A stretch of DNA of 5,592 nucleotides from an uncultured Bacilli bacterium (lineage in GTDB: Bacteria; Bacillota_I; Bacilli_A; RF39; UBA660), in NCBI GenBank assembly GCA_947629195.1, contig CANRCS010000066.1, forward strand, positions 1 through 5,592. The letters are read 5' to 3'. Within the stretch, counting starts at the first letter, position 1. The number at the start of each line of letters is the position of its first letter. This document shows, piece by piece, positions 1 through 4,441 of the stretch. The position numbers and the translations under genes were made by a program. The notes below the pieces were generated by a model, which did no database searches, was not told the DNA's origin, and was given only the letters and a program-made list of their open reading frames with translations.

Positions 1-159
1 ATAATCGCAAAAAGATATGGTTTATATGGAAGTGATGAAATGACACAAAAAGAGATTGCTAAAGAATTAAATATTTCGAGAAGTTATGTTTCTAGAATTG
101 AAAAACGTGCTTTAACAAAAATGTTAAGAGAATTTATTAAAGATAAAACTGTGGATTGA
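1..159 (+). CDS. sigK: Sporulation RNA polymerase sigma factor, SigK-type, C-terminal 52 residues (5' truncated by window)
   Basis: The window opens inside this gene. Reading frame 1 gives 52 residues ending at a TGA stop at 157-159. The visible part is sigma region 4.2, the helix-turn-helix that reads the -35 promoter element: a turn-containing stretch TQKEIAKELNISRSYVSRIE followed by KRALTKMLREF. From family knowledge, ISRSYVSRIEKRAL is the form typical of SigK, the late mother-cell sigma factor of endospore formers. SigE normally has a different tail after the same helix (ISQSYISRLEKR), so SigE is the main alternative. If it is SigK, the protein directs late spore coat and cortex genes in the mother cell. 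Regions 2 and 3, any pro-sequence and any interrupting element (known in some sigK genes) are outside the window. The next gene's promoter overlaps this stop codon. Sigma-70 family membership is near certain; the SigK assignment is good but not final. Confidence 0.85.
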   Translation: MIAKRYGLYGSDEMTQKEIAKELNISRSYVSRIEKRALTKMLREFIKDKTVD

Positions 160-183
160 AAATTTATAAAAACATGATATAAT
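156..183 (+). promoter_or_regulatory. Predicted housekeeping (SigA-type) extended -10 promoter for the mnmL-mnmM fusion gene
   Basis: A -35 element TTGAAA (5 of 6 matches to TTGACA) lies at 156-161, followed by a 16-bp spacer and a perfect TATAAT at 178-183. The -10 is preceded by TGA (175-177), which supplies the TGn extended -10 motif. The -35 overlaps the sigma factor's TGA stop codon. Transcription should start near 190, leaving a 5' leader of only about 10 nt before the ATG at 200. The gene is therefore probably expressed independently of the sporulation gene upstream. Confidence 0.75.
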
Positions 184-199
184 TCTAACTGGTGGTTTT

Positions 200-1687
200 A
201 TGAACTTATTTAAATATACATTTGATAATAAAAGGTATAGAACTTTAAATTATGAATTACAAAATAAATTTCATTCTAAAGTTTTTAAAGTTAGTTTAAA
301 TGGCGGATTTACCTGCCCTAATATAGATGGTACAAAAGGATATGGTGGATGTATTTATTGTTCTAAAGAAGGCAGCGGAGAATTTGCTGGTGATAAAAAT
401 AAAGATTTAGTAACTCAGTTTAATGAAGTAAAAGAAATACTAGAAAAAAAATGGCCTAATAGTAAATATATTGGATACTTTCAAGCAAACACTAATACAT
501 ATGCTCCATTAAATGTCTTAAAAGAGAAATATGAAACTATTTTAAACTTACCAAATGTAGTTGGATTATCAATTTCAACTAGACCAGATGCAATTAGTGA
601 TGAAGTTTTAGATTATTTAGATGAATTAAATAAAAGAACATATTTAACTGTTGAACTTGGACTTCAAACAATACACCCTACTACTTCTAAACTTATTAAT
701 AGATGTCATAGTCTAGAATGTTTTGATGAAATGGTTAAAAAGTTAAGAAAAAGAAAGATCAATGTTGTAGTACATATTATTAATGGTCTACCCTATGAAA
801 CAAAAAGTATGATGCTAGAAACTGTAAGACATCTAAATAAATTACATATAAACGGTATAAAAATTCACATGTTACATATTTTAAAAGATACTGCACTAGA
901 AAAATTATATGAAAAAGAAAAATTTCATGTATTAACAAAAGAAGAATATGTGGATATAGTTTGTGACCAGTTGGAAATTTTAAGAGATGATATTGTTATT
1001 CATAGAATTACTGGGGATCCAAAAAGTGATGATTTGATAGAACCATCATGGCTAGTAAAAAAATTTGGCGTATTAAATGATATAGATAAAGAATTAGTAA
1101 GAAGAAATACATATCAAGGATTTAATAGTAGTATTTTAAATCGCGTTAGACAATTAATTGATAACAATATTAAAGACAATGATATAGTTGTAGATGCAAC
1201 AGTTGGTAATGGAAAAGATACTTTATTTTTAAGCAAAATTGTAACTAAAGGATATATTTATGGTTTTGATATTCAAGATAGCGCAATTAATAATACTAAA
1301 AAATTGTTAGAAGAAAATAATGTTAATAATTTTAAATTATTTAAAAAATCTCATGAATATATTTTAGATGTTTTAAAAGATTATAAAAATAAAATCAGTT
1401 TAGTATTATTTAATCTTGGATATTTACCAAATAGCAATAGTAATATTACAACTAATTATAAATCTACAATTAAAGCAATAGATAATTCTTTAAAATTATT
1501 AAATGCTAAAGGAGTAATAATAATTACAGTTTATCCTGGACATTTAGAAGGAAAAAAAGAAGATGTTGAACTATCAAAATATATTGATAAATTAAAGGAT
1601 AAATATTTAATTTCTAAATTTCATAATGATAATAATGAGATATCACCATATGTTATTTATATAAAAAGAAACAGAAAAGTTTCTTGA
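200..1687 (+). CDS. MnmL-MnmM fusion: radical SAM enzyme (YtqA family) joined to class I SAM methyltransferase (YtqB family), tRNA wobble-uridine modification
   Basis: One continuous 495-residue frame carries two proteins that are usually separate neighbours (ytqA and ytqB in Bacillus). Residues 1 to about 305 are a TIGR01212/YhcC-like radical SAM enzyme. The [4Fe-4S] cysteines are C39, C51 and C54 (C-x11-C-x2-C, a spacing typical of this family rather than the classical CxxxCxxC). Further motifs are YFQANTNTYAP (93-103), STRPD (126-130) and VELGLQT (151-157). Residues from about 308 to 495 are the methyltransferase: SAM-binding DATVGNGKDT (332-341), acidic GFDIQ (355-359), FNLGYLP (404-410) and VYPGHLEGKKE. 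The visible linker is only a few residues. From published work, MnmL converts cmnm5(s2)U34 to nm5(s2)U34 and MnmM methylates this to mnm5(s2)U34, so the fusion should perform both steps in the cytoplasm. The start is ATG at 200, with a partial SD-like GGTGG at 191-195. The stop is a tandem TGA TAA. The domain calls are strong; coupled activity is inferred. Confidence 0.93.
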   Translation: MNLFKYTFDNKRYRTLNYELQNKFHSKVFKVSLNGGFTCPNIDGTKGYGGCIYCSKEGSGEFAGDKNKDLVTQFNEVKEILEKKWPNSKYIGYFQANTNTYAPLNVLKEKYETILNLPNVVGLSISTRPDAISDEVLDYLDELNKRTYLTVELGLQTIHPTTSKLINRCHSLECFDEMVKKLRKRKINVVVHIINGLPYETKSMMLETVRHLNKLHINGIKIHMLHILKDTALEKLYEKEKFHVLTKEEYVDIVCDQLEILRDDIVIHRITGDPKSDDLIEPSWLVKKFGVLNDIDKELVRRNTYQGFNSSILNRVRQLIDNNIKDNDIVVDATVGNGKDTLFLSKIVTKGYIYGFDIQDSAINNTKKLLEENNVNNFKLFKKSHEYILDVLKDYKNKISLVLFNLGYLPNSNSNITTNYKSTIKAIDNSLKLLNAKGVIIITVYPGHLEGKKEDVELSKYIDKLKDKYLISKFHNDNNEISPYVIYIKRNRKVS

Positions 1688-1720
1688 TAAAGATTAATCA
1701 CTACATACATAATCTTTATC
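1686..1720. terminator. 11-bp inverted repeat between convergent genes, possible weak bidirectional terminator
   Basis: GATAAAGATTA at 1686-1696 and TAATCTTTATC at 1710-1720 are perfect inverted repeats separated by 13 nt. The left arm contains most of the tandem stop of the plus-strand gene and the TAA stop (1694-1696) of the minus-strand lipoprotein gene. The position is right for a bidirectional terminator. The stem is AT-rich, and neither strand has a clean T-run: the plus side is followed by TTCTAAATCTTTT and the minus side by AAGAAACTTTT. It may be weak, or may act only as a 3'-end stabilising hairpin. Confidence 0.4.
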
Positions 1721-2203
1721 TTCTAAATCTTTTACTGTTTCTTCTTTTGTTTTGTCTTTATCAATAGAAAACTGATCGTCTAATGTATCTCCTGCTTTTT
1801 CAACATCTATTTTTATATTAGTAGAAATATTATTTTCATTATTTGTTGCTTCTGCAATTGATTCTTTTATATCTTCCATAATATCATTTGCAGCATTTTT
1901 AGCATCTTCAAATAAGCCTTCTATTCCATCACTCTTTTTATAATCTTTTGATTGATTTATTTCGATATAAGTCAATTTATCATCATTGAAAGTTAATATG
2001 TATTCATCTACATCATCAGAATCATCATTCGTTGACTCTTTTGTACATACTACTTTCTTTTCATTAGTTGCAATATTAGTATCTTTATCAATCATACCAT
2101 TAGTATCATCATCATTAGTTGCCATTTCTTCTTCACCACATCCTGCTATACCAAATAGCAATATAAAAGATAATAACAGAGCAGTAAATAAATTCTTTTT
2201 CAT
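1694..2203 (-). CDS. Small acidic secreted lipoprotein of unknown function
   Basis: The protein has 169 residues. Its N-terminus is a clear type II (lipoprotein) signal: MKK, a hydrophobic stretch (LFTALLLSFILLFGI), then the lipobox IAGC with the lipid-acceptor cysteine at residue 22. The mature protein should be anchored to the outer face of the membrane. A low-complexity linker rich in D, E, N and T follows (about 23-50), then a domain with a cysteine at 53 (KVVCTKE), a strand-like segment YILTFNDDKLTYIEI, a helical segment (EGLFEDAKNAANDIMEDIKESIAEA) and a second cysteine at 167 (DYVCSD). C53 and C167 could form a disulfide. I cannot name the family; a weak resemblance to YehR/DUF1307-like lipoproteins is only an impression. 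The start at 2203 was chosen because a perfect AGGAGG lies 7 nt upstream; an in-frame ATG at 2233 would put that site inside the coding region and spoil the signal peptide. The gene follows lepB by 60 bp on the same strand with no terminator between them. Confidence 0.85.
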   Translation of the reverse strand: MKKNLFTALLLSFILLFGIAGCGEEEMATNDDDTNGMIDKDTNIATNEKKVVCTKESTNDDSDDVDEYILTFNDDKLTYIEINQSKDYKKSDGIEGLFEDAKNAANDIMEDIKESIAEATNNENNISTNIKIDVEKAGDTLDDQFSIDKDKTKEETVKDLEDKDYVCSD

Positions 2204-2210
2204 TTTATTA

Positions 2211-2216
2211 CCTCCT
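2211..2216 (-). promoter_or_regulatory. Ribosome binding site of the lipoprotein gene (fixes the start)
   Basis: The plus strand reads CCTCCT, which is a full AGGAGG on the coding strand, 7 nt before the ATG at 2203-2201. It selects this ATG over the in-frame one 30 nt upstream at 2233. Confidence 0.85.
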
Positions 2217-2263
2217 GTTATTATTCTTATCAATTATTAAAAAATTATTCAAAATTTGTCGTT

Positions 2264-2809
2264 TTAATCTTTTACAAATCCAAATTTATCAAATGGGATT
2301 ATAACAAAATTTGCTTTACCTAATATTTGTTTTTCTTCTATTAAACCAATTGTTCTACTATCTGCTGAATTAATTCTGTTATCTCCTAAAACAAAATACA
2401 TATTATCAGGTATAATTTCGTAACCACTTTCTATAATATTATAATCGTAAGTTGTACCATTTATTTTAAAATTTTCTTTAATTTTTTTGCCATTAACATA
2501 TAAAGTATTATCTTTATATTCTACAGTTTCACCAGGCAAACCTATTACTCTTTTTATAATATCTTTATTTGGATAATCAACAACTACTATATCAAATCTT
2601 TTTATATCTGAAAACTTATATTTTATTTTATTAAGTATCATTAATTCTCCATCTTGTAATGTAGGTTTCATACTTTCACCAACAACTTGAACTGGTGTTA
2701 TTATAAATAAACGCATTAACACTACTACTATTATAACTATTATATATGGTAATATACTTAAAAATTTAGATTTTAATTCTTTATTTTTATCAATTTGTTC
2801 TTTTTCCAT
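2264..2809 (-). CDS. lepB: Signal peptidase I (type I leader peptidase)
   Basis: This 181-residue membrane protease removes signal peptides from Sec- and Tat-exported proteins on the outer face of the membrane. The N-terminus is a short charged cytoplasmic segment (1-18) and one transmembrane helix (about 19-38, LPYIIVIIVVVLMRLFII). The catalytic serine is S46 in GESMKPTL (box B), and the general-base lysine is K86 in IIKRVIGLPGE (box D). Box E is VLGDNRINSADSR (about 140-152), with the conserved G142-D143 and D150-S151-R152. Length and the single-span topology match SipS-type enzymes of Bacillota (about 180 residues). GGAGGT at 2820-2815 lies 5 nt before the ATG at 2809. The gene follows rplS, a common arrangement in this phylum, but the ribosome-assembly GTPase gene rbgA/ylqF often found next is not in the window; a lipoprotein gene takes its place. 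A palindrome at the rplS stop ends 6 nt before the lepB SD, so lepB expression depends on readthrough or an undetected promoter. The lipoprotein downstream would be cleaved by signal peptidase II, not this enzyme. Confidence 0.96.
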   Translation of the reverse strand: MEKEQIDKNKELKSKFLSILPYIIVIIVVVLMRLFIITPVQVVGESMKPTLQDGELMILNKIKYKFSDIKRFDIVVVDYPNKDIIKRVIGLPGETVEYKDNTLYVNGKKIKENFKINGTTYDYNIIESGYEIIPDNMYFVLGDNRINSADSRTIGLIEEKQILGKANFVIIPFDKFGFVKD

Positions 2810-2825
2810 ACTTTACCTCCAATTC

Positions 2826-2855
2826 AAAATAAGGCAAAATATTTTGCCTTATTTT
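2826..2855 (-). terminator. Perfect 30-nt palindrome at the rplS stop codon, likely intrinsic terminator or attenuator before lepB
   Basis: Positions 2826-2855 form a perfect palindrome centred between 2840 and 2841. It can give a stem of about 13 bp with a TATT-type tetraloop, a GGC/GCC core and A/T flanks. The 5' arm on the minus strand starts with the AA of the rplS TAA stop (2856-2854), so the stop sits at the base of the stem. The 3' arm ends TTATTTT, which can serve as the U-tract. The lepB SD follows only 6 nt later, so termination must be partial or lepB must have another promoter. Confidence 0.72.
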
Positions 2856-3192
2856 AATTTCTTTCTTTGATTTTGTATTGTCCAACTACTTCTCTCATAA
2901 AGTTAAGTTTTGCACGTCTTACTTTACCTTTTCTTACTACTGTAATTTTTTCAATCTTTGGTGAATGAACTGGGAATATTCTTTCAACACCAACACCTGC
3001 AGATTTTTTTCTTACAGTAAATGTTTCACTGATTCCGCCGTTACGTTTTGCGATAACTACTCCTTCAAATGCTTGGATTCTTTCTTTGTTACCTTCTCTG
3101 ATTTTTACATCTACACGTACAGTATCACCAACTTTAAATTCTGGGACATCAGTTTTTAATTGATTTTTAGTAATTTTTTCTACTAAATCCAC
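2854..3192 (-). CDS. rplS: 50S ribosomal protein L19
   Basis: This is a full-length L19 (112 residues; the family is usually about 115), a large-subunit protein located near the interface with the 30S subunit. Recognisable family segments in order are ITKNQLKTDVPEFKVGDTVRV (about 7-27), EGNKERIQAFEGVVIAKRNG (33-52), GISETFTVRKKSAGVGVERIFP (53-74) and HSPKIEKITVVRKGKVRRAKL (76-96). The C-terminal tail, NFMREVVGQYKIKERN, is less usual: from memory of the family this region is normally close to YYLRELRGKAARIKE, so it appears altered and one residue shorter. The start is GTG at 3192-3190 (plus strand CAC), with AAGGAG at 3208-3203, 10 nt upstream; no in-frame ATG gives the same N-terminus. The gene has its own promoter and a structured leader, and a palindrome overlaps its stop. 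Confidence 0.98.
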   Translation of the reverse strand: MDLVEKITKNQLKTDVPEFKVGDTVRVDVKIREGNKERIQAFEGVVIAKRNGGISETFTVRKKSAGVGVERIFPVHSPKIEKITVVRKGKVRRAKLNFMREVVGQYKIKERN

Positions 3193-3202
3193 GATATAGT
3201 CA

Positions 3203-3208
3203 CTCCTT
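3203..3208 (-). promoter_or_regulatory. Ribosome binding site of rplS (GTG start)
   Basis: AAGGAG on the minus strand (plus CTCCTT) lies 10 nt before the GTG at 3192. The spacing is slightly long. It is the only SD-like sequence here and supports a GTG start. It sits just downstream of the leader helices, where folding or L19 binding could control access. Confidence 0.7.
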
Positions 3209-3266
3209 TTCTTTTAAAATGATCTTGAAGTTTTAATTTTTCAGCGGATCACTTCTTTTTCAAACA
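3203..3266 (-). ncRNA. Predicted L19 (rplS) ribosomal protein leader, autoregulatory 5' UTR
   Basis: The transcript between the predicted start (near 3266) and rplS is about 74 nt. It contains two short helices. GAAGT (3255-3251) pairs with ACTTC (3231-3227), and GATC (3250-3247) pairs with GATC (3224-3221), extendable by a U-A pair. The second helix's 5' arm lies inside the loop of the first and its 3' arm lies outside, so the two cross: either a compact pseudoknot or two mutually exclusive folds. The segment GTGATCCGCTGAAA in the loop resembles what I recall of the Rfam L19_leader family of low-GC Gram-positives. Position directly upstream of rplS and the SD just after the structure fit L19 autoregulation. 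The pairing is seen directly; the family match is from memory. Confidence 0.65.
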
Positions 3267-3272
3267 ATATTG

Positions 3273-3301
3273 ATTTTACCATATATCTTATTATAATGCA
3301 A
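3273..3301 (-). promoter_or_regulatory. Predicted extended -10 promoter of rplS
   Basis: On the minus strand, TTGCAT (3301-3296, plus ATGCAA) is followed by a 17-bp spacer and TAAAAT (3278-3273, plus ATTTTA), preceded by TGG so that the TGn extended -10 motif is present. The -10 matches consensus at 5 of 6 positions and the -35 at only 3 of 6, which the extended -10 can compensate. The -35 lies about 10 nt past the stop of the 153-aa gene, so rplS can be expressed apart from the trmD unit. Confidence 0.65.
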
Positions 3302-3311
3302 GTACTAATTT

Positions 3312-3773
3312 TTATCTACTTTTGCCTTGATTATAATTATTTTCGTAATTTCTTTCTTCTTCTATTTCAAAAATTCTTCTTTTTAATTCTTTACCCATCA
3401 TATTAAGTCTATTAAGAATTTTTGTAGTTTGTTCGTCTGTCATAAATTTAGAATATTTTTTTCTTATTATGGATTTAAATAATTCAACTCTATTGAGAAC
3501 TCCAACCATTTTTCCAGTATCATCACCAGTATCATCATCATATAAAATTTCACTTATCAATCTTAAAATATTATTATATTCTTTATCTATTTTTTTATTT
3601 AAAATTTTTTCTATTAGTGTAGGAGAAACAAAAACAACTTTTGTTACATCAATTGAATCACTTTTTTTAACATTGTTTTTTGGTCTAACATCATATCCAA
3701 TAGATTGTTCGTACTCTACATATGTTAATTCTTTACTATTAGAATCCCTATTTACTATGTAACCTTTACTCAT
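3312..3773 (-). CDS. Hypothetical protein, 153 residues, coupled to trmD
   Basis: I do not recognise this family. The protein is soluble, with no signal peptide or membrane segment. The N-terminal third (1-48) is polar and looks strand-forming (GYIVNRD, LTYVEYEQSIGYDV). Two mainly helical stretches follow: about 51-78 (PTLIEKILNKKIDKEYNNILRL...) and about 89-140 (MVGVLNRVELFKSIIRKKY... LKRRIFEIEEE), joined by an acidic linker DDDTGDDTG (79-87) encoded by a tandem 12-bp duplication. The tail is rich in N, E, Q and R. It is probably real: its SD GGAGG (3785-3781) lies 7 nt before the ATG, inside the end of trmD; the trmD stop is only 2 nt upstream; and its base composition matches its neighbours. 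This indicates translational coupling to trmD. Position between trmD and rplS would suit a role in ribosome or tRNA metabolism, but that is guesswork; a lineage-specific insertion is equally possible. There is no terminator between it and the rplS promoter. Confidence 0.8.
   Translation of the reverse strand: MSKGYIVNRDSNSKELTYVEYEQSIGYDVRPKNNVKKSDSIDVTKVVFVSPTLIEKILNKKIDKEYNNILRLISEILYDDDTGDDTGKMVGVLNRVELFKSIIRKKYSKFMTDEQTTKILNRLNMMGKELKRRIFEIEEERNYENNYNQGKSR
3514..3537. repeat. Tandem 12-bp duplication (CCAGTATCATCA x2)
   Basis: Two perfect, adjacent copies of CCAGTATCATCA occupy 3514-3525 and 3526-3537, followed by a further TCATCA-like extension. They lie in the hypothetical gene and encode the repeated acidic DDTG units. 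Because the unit is 12 bp, copy-number change would keep the frame. Confidence 0.9.
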
Positions 3774-3775
3774 AA

Positions 3776-4441
3776 TTATTCCTCCAATAAATCTGGTCTT
3801 TTTTCTTTTGTATTTTTAATTCTTTGTTCTTTCCTATATTTTTCTATTTCAGCATGATTGCCACTTAACAATACTTCTGGGACTTCCATATTTCTATAAA
3901 CTCTTGGTTTTGTATATGTTGGATAATCTAGAAGATTGTCATTAAAAGAGTCGTTTAAATGGCTTTCTTTTGAAATTACTCCATCTATTAATCTTACTAT
4001 CGAATCAGTAACTATCATACTTGGTAATTCTCCACCAGTTAAAACATAATCACCAATGCTAAGTTCTAAATCGACTATAGATAAAATTCTTTCATCAAAT
4101 CCTTCATAGTGTCCACATATTATAATTATATGCTTATTTTTTGATAAATCGTAAGCAATTTTTTGATTATATTTTTTTCCTTGAGGACTCATCATAATTA
4201 CGATAGTATCATCCGTTTTTAAATCATCTATTGCTTTAAAAATCGGATCACACATAAGAACCATTCCACCTCCACCACCATATGGAGTATCATCTACTTG
4301 TTTATTATTATAAATTGAATAATCTCTTATGTTATGTATATTAATTTTTACTAAATTTTTATCTTGAGCTCTTTTTACTATCGACTCATTTAAAAAATTA
4401 TCAAACATTTGTGGGAAAAGTGTTAAAATATCGATAATCAT
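3776..4441 (-). CDS. trmD: tRNA (guanine37-N1)-methyltransferase TrmD
   Basis: TrmD methylates N1 of G37 next to the anticodon, using S-adenosylmethionine, to prevent +1 frameshifting; it acts as a dimer in the cytoplasm. The 221-residue protein carries the SPOUT trefoil-knot motifs: DDTPYGGGGGMVL (50-62), MSPQGKKYNQ (84-93), ICGHYEGFDERI (108-119) and SIGDYVLTGGELP (128-140). D164, in NDSFNDNLLDYPTYTKP, corresponds by motif to the proposed catalytic aspartate of the family. The C-terminal tRNA-binding part ends with EVPEVLLSGNHAEIEKYR and KRPDLLEE, a typical TrmD tail. It is slightly shorter than the common 230-255 residues, with no motif missing. The start overlaps the rimM stop (ATGA, 4441-4438), with an AAGGA SD at 4454-4450 inside rimM, so the two are translationally coupled. 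The rimM-trmD order is widely conserved, usually with rplS next; here an extra gene separates them. Confidence 0.98.
   Translation of the reverse strand: MIIDILTLFPQMFDNFLNESIVKRAQDKNLVKINIHNIRDYSIYNNKQVDDTPYGGGGGMVLMCDPIFKAIDDLKTDDTIVIMMSPQGKKYNQKIAYDLSKNKHIIIICGHYEGFDERILSIVDLELSIGDYVLTGGELPSMIVTDSIVRLIDGVISKESHLNDSFNDNLLDYPTYTKPRVYRNMEVPEVLLSGNHAEIEKYRKEQRIKNTKEKRPDLLEE

Noticed and set aside
1100..1140. The fusion of the two domains as a sequencing frameshift artefact
   Set aside because: Both domains lie in a single frame with intact motifs on either side and a plausible linker. An artefact would have to remove a stop and preserve frame and length. Read data were not available, so a small doubt remains.
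2204..2233. ATG at 2233 as the lipoprotein start
   Set aside because: It would place the perfect AGGAGG inside the coding region and put ten extra residues, including GG and N, before the MKK start of a normal signal peptide.
1986..2240. Plus-strand open frame of 84 codons opposite the lipoprotein gene
   Set aside because: It is the antisense of a gene with a perfect SD, signal peptide and lipobox. The serine-rich, low-complexity product mirrors the D/E/N-rich protein on the other strand.
2217..2263. A promoter for the lipoprotein gene between lepB and its SD
   Set aside because: A TTGAAT (2252-2247) can serve as -35, but at 17 or 18 bp spacing the -10 candidates match only about half of the consensus. 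In such AT-rich DNA that is not convincing.
2965..3159. Plus-strand open frame of 64 codons opposite rplS
   Set aside because: It is antisense to the highly conserved L19 coding region and its product has no recognisable features.
3469..3762. Plus-strand open frame of 97 codons opposite the hypothetical gene
   Set aside because: The minus-strand gene has a good SD and operon coupling. The antisense product is a serine/leucine-rich shadow, and I see no SD for it.
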